64,000 nt of DNA from Bacillus gaemokensis (GTDB taxonomy: Bacteria; Bacillota; Bacilli; Bacillales; Bacillaceae_G): positions 34,752 to 98,751 of the forward strand of contig NZ_LTAQ01000067.1 in NCBI RefSeq assembly GCF_001590835.1, given 5' to 3'. Positions 7,712 through 16,923 of the stretch are shown here, in pieces. Within the stretch, counting starts at the first letter, position 1; every line of letters starts with the position of its first letter. Below the pieces are notes generated by a model. The model ran no database searches, had not been told where the DNA came from, and saw nothing but the letters and a program-made list of their open reading frames with translations. The position numbers were made by a program, and so were the translations under genes.

Positions 7712-9458
7712 GCTCTTCCCCTCCTTCTTGATGCAAATTGCCACCTTGGGAAAGATAAATTTCCTGATATACTTCACATTTTTGTAACAGATTTTCGTGC
7801 GTATCATTTCCAACTAACTCACCATTATCTAAAACGAGGATCTGATCAGCATCGATGATAGATGATATTTTTGATGCAATTAAAAATGTCGTTGTTCCTG
7901 CATACTCATCGCTCAACGCTTCTTGTATAATTGCTTCTGATTTCGCATCAACTGCTGATGTAGAATCGTCTAACACAAGAATAGAAGGTTTTCGTACAAG
8001 TGCTCTTGCGATTGAAAGGCGCTGTTTTTGACCGCCAGAAAGATTCGTTGCACCTTGCGTTAAATTGTGCTGATATGCATCTTCAAGCTTATTAATAAAT
8101 TCTGTTGCACAAGCAGCTGCAGAAGCCGTTTCTAATTCACTATATGTAGCTTCTTCTTTTCCATATCGCACATTTTCTTCAATACTTCCTGAGAATAACA
8201 ATGCCTTTTGTGACACAAAACCGATTGAAGAACGCAGCATTTGTAAATCATATGCTTTGACATTGACGCCATCAATAAAAACTTCACCTTTATCCACATC
8301 ATACAGACGTGGAAGTAGTTTAACCAATGTAGACTTACCACTTCCTGTGGATCCAATAATCCCTATTTTTTCACCTTTACGTACGGTAAATGAAATATCT
8401 TTCAAGACATATTCATCATTTTTGCTATAACTGTAGCTGACATGTTTAAACTCAACATTGCCGTTTACTTTTTCCGGTTCATACATATCCTCTTCATTTG
8501 TAATATCGACTTTCGTCTCTAACACTTGTTGTACACGATCAGCGGACGGAAAAGCACGAGCGATTTGAATAAATACCATACTGATAGACATGAGTGACAT
8601 TAAAATAATATTTAAGTAGTTAATAAATGCTAAAATCGCCCCTACTTGTAGTGTACCGTTAAAGACTTTCACACCACCAATCCATAATGTAGCTACAATA
8701 CCGCCATTTACAACGAGCATAATAATGGGCATCATTAATGAAATGATCTGCACTGCACGAATATTAATCCCTGTTAAATTCTTATTTACCTTCTCAAACT
8801 GTGAGATTTCATGATTTTGTCTTACATATGCTTTTACAACACGAACACCAGATAAATTTTCTTGTAGCTTTGTATTTACTTTATCCAGTGCTTCTTGCAC
8901 CTTTTTAAATGACCCACTTGCTTGACCTGCAATTAAAACAATCGCAACTAATAAAATAGGTACAACTACAAGTAATATAGGAAATAAATCTCTCGCCGTT
9001 ACAAAGACAATAATAATACTCCCTATAAATAATAAAGGCCCTCGAACAAGAACACGTAATGTCATCGTCATAGCTGCCTGAATGGATGTAATATCATTTG
9101 TTACGATTGTCAACAATTTTCCTGTTCCAAATGAATCACGATTTTTACTAGAAAACGTCTCGATTTTCGTAAAAACCTCTTTTCTTATATCCGTGGCAAA
9201 ATTAACCGCAGCTTTCGTAGAATACATCATACATCCAAGACCACCAACTAATCCAAGCGCTGCCGCTCCTATCATGAGAAGTCCCATTTTGATGACATAA
9301 TTAAAATCTTGGTTTGCAATGCCAACATCAATAATATGTTGCATAATAGTTGGTTGAATTAAGTCCATCGCAACCTCAAGTACCATAAACAGTGGTCCAA
9401 TAACAGCGAAGAACGTGTATGGTTTTAAATGCTGTAACAATTTGCGAAATGATTTCAT
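7704..9458 (-). CDS. ABC exporter half-transporter, degenerate ATP site (YfiB-like)
   Basis: A 584-residue half-transporter, first gene of the two-gene exporter operon (ribosome site AAGGAGA). Membrane domain about residues 15-310, ATPase domain about 340-575. Walker A 'GSTGSGKST' and signature 'LSGGQ' are intact, but the Walker B is 'ILVLDDSTS' with Asp in place of the catalytic Glu, and the H-loop reads 'IASKI' without the His. This is the standard asymmetry of heterodimeric exporters: this partner supplies the degenerate site's catalytic residues, the other the consensus ones. Substrate unknown; multidrug export is an inference from the family. Confidence 0.9.
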   Translation of the reverse strand: MKSFRKLLQHLKPYTFFAVIGPLFMVLEVAMDLIQPTIMQHIIDVGIANQDFNYVIKMGLLMIGAAALGLVGGLGCMMYSTKAAVNFATDIRKEVFTKIETFSSKNRDSFGTGKLLTIVTNDITSIQAAMTMTLRVLVRGPLLFIGSIIIVFVTARDLFPILLVVVPILLVAIVLIAGQASGSFKKVQEALDKVNTKLQENLSGVRVVKAYVRQNHEISQFEKVNKNLTGINIRAVQIISLMMPIIMLVVNGGIVATLWIGGVKVFNGTLQVGAILAFINYLNIILMSLMSISMVFIQIARAFPSADRVQQVLETKVDITNEEDMYEPEKVNGNVEFKHVSYSYSKNDEYVLKDISFTVRKGEKIGIIGSTGSGKSTLVKLLPRLYDVDKGEVFIDGVNVKAYDLQMLRSSIGFVSQKALLFSGSIEENVRYGKEEATYSELETASAAACATEFINKLEDAYQHNLTQGATNLSGGQKQRLSIARALVRKPSILVLDDSTSAVDAKSEAIIQEALSDEYAGTTTFLIASKISSIIDADQILVLDNGELVGNDTHENLLQKCEVYQEIYLSQGGNLHQEGGEEHA

Positions 9459-9710
9459 ACATAGTCTCCTTTTCTTATGAAATTGTCATTTTATAATTCA
9501 AATACTCACTCCTTTTTATTCATCTATAAGTACATTTTCATCACTATTACTATTATATTCTATAGATTAATATTTAACATGATTAAATGATAAATATTAA
9601 TTTTGTATTCGTCAATCAATGTGCCCTACTTTTATGTAAGAGGAATCTGCTATCATTAGGATTTATATATTACTTAACTCTACACCTTTACCTTTCCAGC
9701 CATAAATAAA

Positions 9711-9738
9711 ACCGCATTCTTTTATACTAGAATGCGGT
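9711..9738. terminator. Terminator after the DUF1349 gene
   Basis: A ten-pair stem ACCGCATTCT/AGAATGCGGT lies immediately downstream of the minus-strand gene ending at 9748. AT-rich sequence flanks it on the exporter side, where 9459-9700 otherwise shows only presumed promoter DNA. Confidence 0.75.
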
Positions 9739-9747
9739 CTACTTCAA

Positions 9748-10350
9748 TTATATATATTGAATCGTAAAATTTAAAAATTCTGTTTCAAAACCACCATTTT
9801 TTGATGGACTACAAGTATAGAATCCTACCCTTATAGGATTATTCCCCTGATCTTCCATAAGATGAGCGATGCGAATCTGTTCCCACTCCTGATTTTGTTG
9901 TTCCGTCTTCACATAGATTGAATAATCTCCGTTCTTTCGAATGATGCGAAATGAAAGATTTTGATTCACCAATTCATTTTGAAAATCTTGCGTCGACCAA
10001 TCAGAGTATCCACTATTCGTCACAACAGCCCCTAAATGTGAGGGCCCCTCAGGAATATATTCAAGTGATGTTTTCAACCAGCACTCCTTAGATATCATTA
10101 CAAAAAGTCCCGCTTGATCGTATGTTGCTTTCGGGTTCATACGTAATGAAACTTCAGCTTGAAAGTCTGCAGAAACCTCTTCATAAAACACATGACCATT
10201 CATCACTTCAAATCCGTAATGTGTTTTTAACCAAAAATCTGTTTCTTCTTTTGAATGAACAATAAGTGAATCATCTTTTCTCTCATGATATTTTGGTTCA
10301 TTCATTATTGTAAGTTGTTCTATATGAGTTGGTACGTAAGATGTTTTCAT
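9748..10350 (-). CDS. DUF1349 domain protein (concanavalin A-like fold)
   Basis: A 200-residue cytosolic protein without signal peptide. The pattern 'FWLKTHYGF...GHVFYEEVSADFQAEVSLRMNPKATYDQAGLFVMISKECWLKTSLEYIPEGPSHLGAVVTN' (described by its parts) is the DUF1349 family's jelly-roll core, including the 'DQAGL' turn and the 'W.K' strand. The ribosome site GGAGGAG fits ATG at 10350. Family members are small lectin/glucanase-like proteins of unknown activity in Firmicutes and fungi. It lies 34 bases after a GNAT gene on the same strand and may be co-transcribed with it. Confidence 0.8.
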   Translation of the reverse strand: MKTSYVPTHIEQLTIMNEPKYHERKDDSLIVHSKEETDFWLKTHYGFEVMNGHVFYEEVSADFQAEVSLRMNPKATYDQAGLFVMISKECWLKTSLEYIPEGPSHLGAVVTNSGYSDWSTQDFQNELVNQNLSFRIIRKNGDYSIYVKTEQQNQEWEQIRIAHLMEDQGNNPIRVGFYTCSPSKNGGFETEFLNFTIQYI

Positions 10351-10383
10351 AGCTCCTCCATAAAAATCTTTTTACATTACACA

Positions 10384-11268
10384 TTAAAATTCAGTCAAAA
10401 TCGGAAATTTATACCCATTGAAATGAATCTTATTACTGCTCCGAACCATTAAATACTTATCAGACTGAAATTCTTTGTATGCTAACTTTTCAATTCCTAA
10501 CTCATCAGGATAAAAATAAAACTCAATCTCTGTAAATACTTCAGGGATTTCAGCACATATTTCATCTAAAATTGGAAAAACAGATGCAAACACACCAAAT
10601 AACTTTAGTGTTTGATCTTTTACTTCATATACAAAAAGTGCGTCCAATTTCTTTGAATAGTATAGTTTTTCATTCCACTTCGTATCATACATATTAAAAT
10701 AAAAAGAAGATTGGTAGTTTAATGTCGAAAACATATTGGAAAGCGGTTGACTATTTTCCAGTTTCTCCTTTATTAATTGTAAATCCTCTTCATCAGAAAA
10801 ATTTAATTTTTGAAGTGATAAAGTTTTATGTTTCGTTTTATCATACGATAATGTCATCAGATGTTCTTTTACAACTTGAAATCCAAACGCCTCATATAAT
10901 TCTGGTTTTTCTGTGAATAACATAGCACATTCATAATGTTCATCTATTTTTTGTAACATCTCACAAAAAAGTTGTTTCATCAATCCTTTTCCACGATAAT
11001 CAGGATGTGTCATTACAGATTGGATACCTGCCGCATTTACAAATTCTCCATTTACAAAGAGTGGAAGTGAAAAACTAGATACATTCGCAATTACCTGTTC
11101 TCCTTGCATATATGCCACAGGTTTATATGTTTGATCCCAAAATCCCCTCGCATCAAAATTTTGCATTGTTTGCACAGAAATATCAAACACTTCTTCAAAC
11201 AATTGAAATAACTGCTCCTTTTTTGGTTCTTGCACAAACAAATTTTCAGAAATAGTAACATTCTCCAT
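10384..11268 (-). CDS. GNAT-family N-acetyltransferase (Eis/YkwB-like, two-domain)
   Basis: A 294-residue protein starting at ATG 11268, chosen because GGAGGGG lies eight bases upstream. The N-terminal GNAT domain contains the acetyl-CoA pyrophosphate loop 'HPDYRGKGLMKQL' (about residues 90-102) and 'LFTEKPELYEAFGFQ' helix-strand. The C-terminal half (about 150-294) looks like the second, non-catalytic domain of Eis-type acetyltransferases. The acceptor substrate is unknown. It precedes the DUF1349 gene in the same direction. Confidence 0.8.
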   Translation of the reverse strand: MENVTISENLFVQEPKKEQLFQLFEEVFDISVQTMQNFDARGFWDQTYKPVAYMQGEQVIANVSSFSLPLFVNGEFVNAAGIQSVMTHPDYRGKGLMKQLFCEMLQKIDEHYECAMLFTEKPELYEAFGFQVVKEHLMTLSYDKTKHKTLSLQKLNFSDEEDLQLIKEKLENSQPLSNMFSTLNYQSSFYFNMYDTKWNEKLYYSKKLDALFVYEVKDQTLKLFGVFASVFPILDEICAEIPEVFTEIEFYFYPDELGIEKLAYKEFQSDKYLMVRSSNKIHFNGYKFPILTEF

Positions 11269-11289
11269 GTTGCCCCTCCATAAATTCAT

Positions 11290-11651
11290 TCCATTAGTTT
11301 AATTGTATTGTATTTTATTGTATATATATGTAATAATAATCCTTTCAAATCAATATAGTATCACATAATTTACCAAAAGAGTTTAATTTATTTTATGTTT
11401 CGATTGCTCCATGAAAATCAGAATAAAAGAATGTTACGATTTCAATACTTTCAGTTTTTTAGTTGATTCCTCCATAATCAATATCTATACTGTCATCTTC
11501 ATCATGAGCTACACTAAGAAAAATAATTATAAAAAATGTGTCCCTCTGTCAGCTGTTCAGCCATTTTAAGGACACATTTTCTCCCATAATTATTCTATTA
11601 AGACCTAAAAAAGATTCTTCATCAAAGCTTTAAGAATCAAATATCCCTCCA
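11290..11651. other. Intergenic region with one strong hairpin
   Basis: These 362 bases contain the presumed promoter of the GNAT gene and a hairpin (11533-11581) pairing AAAATGTGTCC with GGACACATTTT, which is the likely terminator of the gabT-MOSC operon. Nothing else is seen. Confidence 0.6.
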
Positions 11652-12341
11652 TTACTCACTAATTCCTTCTAATCGCTCCTTCGTACTTACTTCTTCTCCT
11701 TTCAAACGTTTTTCAAATGTTTTTCTCCAACTTGCTGAAAGAGCCTCTACTTCTAAAATTCTTCGTACTCCCTCAAAATTACGTTTTTCTTTATGCATCA
11801 TGTGGTTTGCAAAAGCGATTGAGATACCTTTACAATCAGGCTCAAGCTGTATAAGAGCATCTGTTGGTGATACCCACCCCTCTTTTAGGACGCGAAAATA
11901 AAATCCCGTATAACCTGTATTTTGGAAGTACAGTGGTAATTGCGGTATATCATACTTTTTGGCTAATTTAAAACAAGGTTGTCTTGGTTGGCTTACTTGT
12001 ACCATCGCTTCGCCAATTTGAAATATATCCCCTATACAAACATCCTCTTCAAGCATGTCTTGTACGGTCATATTTTCGCCAAAAGCACCATATAGAAGTT
12101 TTCGATTTAATTCCTTTTCCCAATATGGATAATGGTTATAGGAATAAACACAAACAGCTTTATCTATTCCGCCATGATGAACTAAATCAGCTTGCCCATC
12201 TCCATTAAATTTTAATGATGATAAAAAGACAGGCTCACTTACCCGTGATTTATTCATACCGGTTTGTATTATTTTCCCTCCATATGACACTTCTTTTGGC
12301 ATGCCTAAATTAAGAGACATCAATTTATATAATTTTGACAT
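11652..12341 (-). CDS. MOSC domain protein, YiiM/YflK family
   Basis: A 229-residue protein with the MOSC sulfur-carrier fold: 'FNGDGQADLVHHGGIDKAV' and 'YGAFGENMTVQDMLEEDVCIGDIFQIG' are the family's core, 'VSQPRQPCFKL' holds the conserved Cys (about residue 125), and a C-terminal 3-alpha extension follows. YiiM-type proteins reduce N-hydroxylated bases or participate in molybdenum-cofactor linked detoxification. The ATG at 12341 overlaps the TGA of gabT (TGATG), so it is coupled to gabT; a GTG one codon earlier is the alternative start. Why it is paired with an aminotransferase is unclear. Confidence 0.85.
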   Translation of the reverse strand: MSKLYKLMSLNLGMPKEVSYGGKIIQTGMNKSRVSEPVFLSSLKFNGDGQADLVHHGGIDKAVCVYSYNHYPYWEKELNRKLLYGAFGENMTVQDMLEEDVCIGDIFQIGEAMVQVSQPRQPCFKLAKKYDIPQLPLYFQNTGYTGFYFRVLKEGWVSPTDALIQLEPDCKGISIAFANHMMHKEKRNFEGVRRILEVEALSASWRKTFEKRLKGEEVSTKERLEGISE

Positions 12342-13693
12342 CACTCACCACTCCTTTCACTATTTTGACAAAGTACTTCAAAAGCTTGATTTATTATCTC
12401 AAATCCCTTATCAATTTCCTCATTCGAAATTACAAGTGGTGGTAAGAATCGAAGAACATTATCATATATGCCTGCCCCAATACTTATAAGTCCATTCTTC
12501 CAAAACTCCTCAATTAACTGCGTTGTTAATTCTTTTGCTGGTTCTTTCGTTACACGATTTGTCACTAGCTCCATCGCCACCATTGCACCAATTCCACGAA
12601 CATCACCAATCACTTCATATTTCAGCTGCATTTGAAGCAGGTGCTCCTTCACCCTCTCCCCAATTTGCTGTGCTCGTTCAATTAAACTCTCTTCTTCCAT
12701 TATTTCAAATACAGCAAGTCCTGCTACACATGACAGTGGACTTCCTGCAAAAGTACCTCCAATTTGTCCTTTTCCAGGCGAATCCATCAGTTCCGCCCGT
12801 CCGACAATAGCACTTAATGGAAGACCTGCTGCAATAGATTTTGATAGTGTCATAATGTCAGGTTCAATTTGAAAATGCTCTGTTGCAAACCACTTTCCAG
12901 TTCGCCCAAATCCGGTTTGCACTTCATCCATTATCATTAAAATGCCATATCGATCACAAATTTTCCGAAGACGTTTCACAAATGTAACTGACGGAGTAAT
13001 AAATCCACCTTCACCTTGTACTGGTTCCATCACAATTGCCGCCACTTTCTCAGGTGATACTTGTTCTAAAAAATTTTCGAATTGACTAATAACTTGATAA
13101 TCGACTTCGTCAGGAGACATTCCTTCTTCAGCTCGATAATAATACGGGTAAGGTAATATATACATATCTGAAACAAAAGGACCAAATCCTGCTTTATATG
13201 GATTTTCCTTTGTTGATAAAGACATTGTCATTAGCGTTCTTCCATGAAAACCACGTTCAAAAGATACAACCTTACTTCGCCCTGTTACTTTACGTGCTAT
13301 TTTCACAGCATTTTCAATTGCCTCTGCACCACTATTAGCAAACATCGTTTTCTTTTTGCTTGTTCCAGGAGCTTTTTCATTTATTTTCTCTGCTAAAGCA
13401 AGATAACTTTCATATGGCGTTACATGGAAACATGGATGAATAAACAATTCCACTTGTTCTTGTATAGCTTTTACAACTTTCGGATGACAATGTCCAACAT
13501 TTTGCATACCAATTCCACCCGCAAAATCAATAAAATCATTTCCATCTACATCTGTAATAATGGATCCTTTTGCCGCTTGTACGTACAAAGGAGTTAAATT
13601 GTATACCCCTGTTGGCACAGCTTGTTGATATCGTTTATAAAGTTCTTGAGAATAATTACCTGGTAATGCGCTAGATTTTAATCCTTGTATCAT
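12341..13693 (-). CDS. gabT: 4-aminobutyrate aminotransferase
   Basis: A 450-residue class III PLP aminotransferase, normal length for GabT. Visible landmarks are 'FANSGAEAIENAVKIAR' (phosphate-binding), 'FHGRT', 'EPVQGEGGF', 'DEVQTGFGRTG' (PLP ring Asp) and the Schiff-base Lys in 'TLSKSIAAGLP' (about residue 287), plus 'GGTFAGSPLSC'. It transfers the amino group of GABA to 2-oxoglutarate, giving succinic semialdehyde. It is divergent from a LysR regulator at 13831, which is a likely regulator. No gabD lies nearby. Other omega-amino acids could be the real substrate. Confidence 0.88.
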   Translation of the reverse strand: MIQGLKSSALPGNYSQELYKRYQQAVPTGVYNLTPLYVQAAKGSIITDVDGNDFIDFAGGIGMQNVGHCHPKVVKAIQEQVELFIHPCFHVTPYESYLALAEKINEKAPGTSKKKTMFANSGAEAIENAVKIARKVTGRSKVVSFERGFHGRTLMTMSLSTKENPYKAGFGPFVSDMYILPYPYYYRAEEGMSPDEVDYQVISQFENFLEQVSPEKVAAIVMEPVQGEGGFITPSVTFVKRLRKICDRYGILMIMDEVQTGFGRTGKWFATEHFQIEPDIMTLSKSIAAGLPLSAIVGRAELMDSPGKGQIGGTFAGSPLSCVAGLAVFEIMEEESLIERAQQIGERVKEHLLQMQLKYEVIGDVRGIGAMVAMELVTNRVTKEPAKELTTQLIEEFWKNGLISIGAGIYDNVLRFLPPLVISNEEIDKGFEIINQAFEVLCQNSERSGE

Positions 13694-13795
13694 TTCATCA
13701 CCTCGTCTATTTTTTTACAATGATTACATTACTTTTCTACTAATGTGAGTATAATTTCAAGATAATCATTGTTCAATTCAATTATTTATATGATA

Positions 13796-13816
13796 ATGAT
13801 AGGTAAAACCTATCAT
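13796..13816. promoter_or_regulatory. Palindromic operator upstream of lysR
   Basis: ATGATAGG and CCTATCAT are perfect inverted arms separated by five bases (TAAAA). The site lies 14 bases before the LysR start codon in the divergent gabT-lysR promoter region, where LysR proteins usually bind for autoregulation. Which protein binds is inferred from position only. Confidence 0.5.
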
Positions 13817-13830
13817 TAGAGGTGATTTTG

Positions 13831-14727
13831 ATGGAATTAAGACAATTAGAATATTTTTTAGCTGTTTCGAAAGAACTGCATTTTACAAAAGCAGCCGAAA
13901 AATTAAATATTTCACAGCCTTCACTTAGTCAACAAATTCGTGCGCTTGAGCATGAATTTGGCATGCCTCTTTTTGATCGAATTGGCAAAAAAATCTCTTT
14001 AACAGAGGCAGGGAGAATTTTGTTTTCACACAGTAAAAAAGTCTTTCACGAAATAGAACAAGCGCGTACTGCAATTCAAGAGTTAAACGGACTACAGCAA
14101 GGAAATTTAACCGTTGGTGCTTTATTGACGGTCATAAACTACTTATTACCACCAGCCATTTTGAATTTTAATGCGTTATATCCCAATATTGAACTTTCTG
14201 TGTTAGGTCTTCGTACGGGAGAAATCCGTGAAAAATTATTACAAAACGAACTAGATATTGGCATTACGTTTCTTCCTGTTCAAGATAAAGAAATCATATC
14301 TATTCCACTTTATCAAAGTGAACTTACTTTAGTAGTACCAACTGGTCACGAATTAACACAACACACTACTGTGACGATGGAAGTATTACAAAAATATCCT
14401 GTCATCCTCCTACCGAAAAATTTCTTTTTAACACAGCTTATTACTTTACATTGCCAGAACTTTAACTTTACACCGAAACCAATTTTAGAAATAAGTACAA
14501 TGGAATCATTAATTCATATGGTATCAAAAGGCATGGGAATTACAGTTTTACCTAAACCATATATAGACTTTCTACAGAGTAACTCTATTCAAGCTATTAA
14601 AATCAAAAATCCTACTCCCACGATAGAAATTGGAATTATTTATAGAAAAGATAAATATATGTGTGCTGCTACACGTGAGTTTATTGAGCAATTAAAAAGC
14701 ATTGTAGGTTCTTTTTTAAAAATATAA
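13831..14727 (+). CDS. LysR-family transcriptional regulator
   Basis: A 298-residue regulator; ATG 13831 is preferred (AGAGGTG upstream) over GTG three codons earlier. The N-terminal winged helix is classic: 'MELRQLEYFLAVSKELHFTKAAEKLNISQPSLSQQIRALE' (in parts), with the recognition helix 'SQPSLSQQI'. Residues from about 90 form the two-lobed effector domain ('GNLTVGALLTVINYLLPPAI'). Divergent from gabT-MOSC, which it probably controls. It resembles the CynR/YwfK branch, but the effector is unknown. Confidence 0.88.
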   Translation: MELRQLEYFLAVSKELHFTKAAEKLNISQPSLSQQIRALEHEFGMPLFDRIGKKISLTEAGRILFSHSKKVFHEIEQARTAIQELNGLQQGNLTVGALLTVINYLLPPAILNFNALYPNIELSVLGLRTGEIREKLLQNELDIGITFLPVQDKEIISIPLYQSELTLVVPTGHELTQHTTVTMEVLQKYPVILLPKNFFLTQLITLHCQNFNFTPKPILEISTMESLIHMVSKGMGITVLPKPYIDFLQSNSIQAIKIKNPTPTIEIGIIYRKDKYMCAATREFIEQLKSIVGSFLKI

Positions 14728-14733
14728 AAATAA

Positions 14734-14758
14734 AGAGAGTATGTTTACCACACTCTCT
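14734..14758 (+). terminator. Terminator after lysR
   Basis: AGAGAGT pairs with ACTCTCT and is followed by GTTTTTA, directly after the LysR stop. A second, longer hairpin at 14828-14876 (AGGC..TCTAAAAAAT with ATTTTTTAGA..GCCTTTTT) separates it from the converging small membrane-protein gene. Confidence 0.75.
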
Positions 14759-14897
14759 GTTTTTATATTTTCTATTATTCACTTTTGTTATGAATGAAAC
14801 TTACAAAAACATCACTTAAATAGAAGAAGGCCGCTCTAAAAAATCGTTGAATGACAATTTTTTAGAACAGCCTTTTTATGAAAAATTTTCTCTACTA

Positions 14898-15164
14898 TTA
14901 ATGAACTTTCTTAGATATTGGAATATACTTTGTACAATACGCACCCACTAACAATAAAATCATTGACGTTAGCCAAGTGACTATCCCTACAAAGTTAAGC
15001 CAATATGCAAGTAAGTTTAAAATTGCAATAAGAAAGCAACAAATAGAAGTTAATGCACTTTTTACTCCTGTTAGTCCTGCATTTTTTCTTTTTTTATAAA
15101 CCAAATACATTGAAACCAAAAGAGAAATAATAAGAACAATTGATAATATGAAAGGTAACAACAA
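14898..15164 (-). CDS. Small membrane protein, three helices
   Basis: An 88-residue hydrophobic protein starting with TTG behind GGAGGGAG. Three membrane helices can be seen at about residues 2-21, 35-54 and 58-76, with a Lys/Arg-rich loop 'YKKRKNAGLTG' after the first. It lies 50 bases downstream of a lipase-like gene on the same strand and may share its message. No family is recognised. Confidence 0.6.
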   Translation of the reverse strand: MLLPFILSIVLIISLLVSMYLVYKKRKNAGLTGVKSALTSICCFLIAILNLLAYWLNFVGIVTWLTSMILLLVGAYCTKYIPISKKVH

Positions 15165-15213
15165 ATCTCCCTCCTATACAATTCCATTCACGTATACATT
15201 TTATATTACCACC

Positions 15214-16728
15214 TTATTCCTTTTTTAGAGTGACTTTTTCATTATTCAAGAACTTAACCTCAGGAAAATTTGCATTCGGTCCCGAGATCAGTTGTCCTTC
15301 TGTTCCTTTTAAATGTTTATTAAAGAAGTCTAGTACATATTGATTTACAATATACATACCTCTTTGGCCATCTATTTCTCCAGTCATCTTTGTTAGTTTA
15401 ATAAGATCAGAAAACAATTGTAAGTCAGTGAAATTATAATGCGCCGTTCCTTTTATAGAAATCATGATCCCCCCATCAGCAAGAACCTGATCTATTCGTT
15501 GATACTCCTTTTCTTTTTGCTGTCTTATCATATTGAACTTATCTTCTGATAATTGCTTTGGTTTTATTTCACCATCAGAATGAATCTTACCTTCGATCTT
15601 CTCCCGGTTTAACATAAAATCTTCAGTTTCCATAAGCATAAAGGGCTTTTTTAAACTTTGCTTCAGTTCTAACTCATAAAGTGACCCATCCATATTTATC
15701 CCTGCCTTTACTTTCTCATTTACATACATAGCATTTAGTGCGGTTGCCCCACCAAACGAATGACCCATTACTCCAATATTATTCATATCTATATTCCCTT
15801 TAAACTTACTTTGAATGATTCCTGAATTCATCTTTTCTAATTGATTTATAACGAATCCAATATCTTCTGTCCATATCTTCCCAAGTTTACTACCATCCTC
15901 ATAGAAGTTATCCAAATTAAGTGCTGTCCTAAAACCAGTCACCTTACCGTCTGGAAATGCTGTTGCAGCTGTACTATAGGTATGATCTATAGCTACAACG
16001 ACAAAACCATGACTTGCAAGATTTTCAGCTTGAGCGTAGTGTAACCTGTTACTTGTACCAAGACCGTGACTAATTAATACTACGGGATAAGGATTTCTGA
16101 CAGACAAACTCTCTGTTTCTTCATAAGAATTACTTTTTATATACTTCCAGTAATCTAATGTAAACTTAGGAACACTTAATTTTCCAGAAAATGATTGCAT
16201 GTACTTGTTAAATATCCCTTTATCTTCTGGAAAAAGTAATTTACGTTTTTTATCTTTCATGTTTTGTGCAGGATACCAAACTTGCATCATTAACTCTCTT
16301 TTATCCTGTATATTTTCTGTCAAAACTTCATCTCTAGCATTATCTACTAAATGAAATGTTTGTGTCCCTACCGGATATAAGCCATCAGGTTTTGGTAATG
16401 TGAAAACTGGAAGGTATATTGCAGCGCAAACAGAGAAGAGAATGAAAACAAAAGCGATACAATACAAAATATAAATGAACTGTTTCCATATTTTTATTCC
16501 AAGAAATCTTTTGGATTTACAAAACATAATAAGAAGAATCAATACAATTGAAATCATATAAACAAAAAACAACTGCCATCGATATCCTTCATATAACAAT
16601 TGCAAAATTAATATAAGGCTACTAATCACACACAAAAAAATTCTATTTTTTTGTGTTACTCTTTTCGAAAAAGAAATATATAACAAAAGAATCGAACATA
16701 TAATCAATAATGCTTCAAGTAATCTCAT
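15214..16728 (-). CDS. Membrane-anchored alpha/beta hydrolase, PAF-acetylhydrolase-like
   Basis: A 504-residue protein with four hydrophobic N-terminal helices (to about residue 118) followed by a catalytic domain like plasma platelet-activating-factor acetylhydrolase. Evidence: 'PVVLISHGLG' (oxyanion strand), 'LASHGFVVVAIDHTYSTAA', and the nucleophile elbow 'GHSFGGATAL' (Ser near residue 322), then 'NMDGSLY' and a late His in 'GTAHYNFTDL'. This fold hydrolyses short-chain esters; in bacteria the substrate is usually unknown. The catalytic domain is probably outside the membrane. The ribosome site AAGGGGGA precedes ATG. Confidence 0.82.
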   Translation of the reverse strand: MRLLEALLIICSILLLYISFSKRVTQKNRIFLCVISSLILILQLLYEGYRWQLFFVYMISIVLILLIMFCKSKRFLGIKIWKQFIYILYCIAFVFILFSVCAAIYLPVFTLPKPDGLYPVGTQTFHLVDNARDEVLTENIQDKRELMMQVWYPAQNMKDKKRKLLFPEDKGIFNKYMQSFSGKLSVPKFTLDYWKYIKSNSYEETESLSVRNPYPVVLISHGLGTSNRLHYAQAENLASHGFVVVAIDHTYSTAATAFPDGKVTGFRTALNLDNFYEDGSKLGKIWTEDIGFVINQLEKMNSGIIQSKFKGNIDMNNIGVMGHSFGGATALNAMYVNEKVKAGINMDGSLYELELKQSLKKPFMLMETEDFMLNREKIEGKIHSDGEIKPKQLSEDKFNMIRQQKEKEYQRIDQVLADGGIMISIKGTAHYNFTDLQLFSDLIKLTKMTGEIDGQRGMYIVNQYVLDFFNKHLKGTEGQLISGPNANFPEVKFLNNEKVTLKKE

Positions 16729-16882
16729 TTGTTTCCCCCTTGTTATCTATAAAATTACTTCCCCACAATTTTCATCATAATCGTTGAAGTTTAAACTGCA
16801 GAATCATTTTGTTTAAAAATTGTTTAAATCCCTTTAATTTAGAACCTATTCTTCTTTATTTGCTATACTTTTATCCAAAATA

Positions 16883-16917
16883 AAAAAGAGTTATCTTTTA
16901 TAGATAACTCTCTTTTT
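16883..16917 (-). terminator. Terminator after the C45 acyltransferase gene
   Basis: AAAAAGAGTTATCT/AGATAACTCTCTTTTT is an A-rich/T-rich flanked stem just downstream of the minus-strand gene ending at 16924, so it can act in both directions. Confidence 0.75.
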
Positions 16918-16923
16918 ATTACT

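Noticed and set aside
7712-7813. Extended start of the second ABC half-transporter
   Set aside because: The extension lies within the upstream gene and the GGAGGGG site fits the ATG at 7711.
12523-12810. Plus-strand 95-codon frame within gabT
   Set aside because: Antisense to a clear enzyme gene with family motifs.
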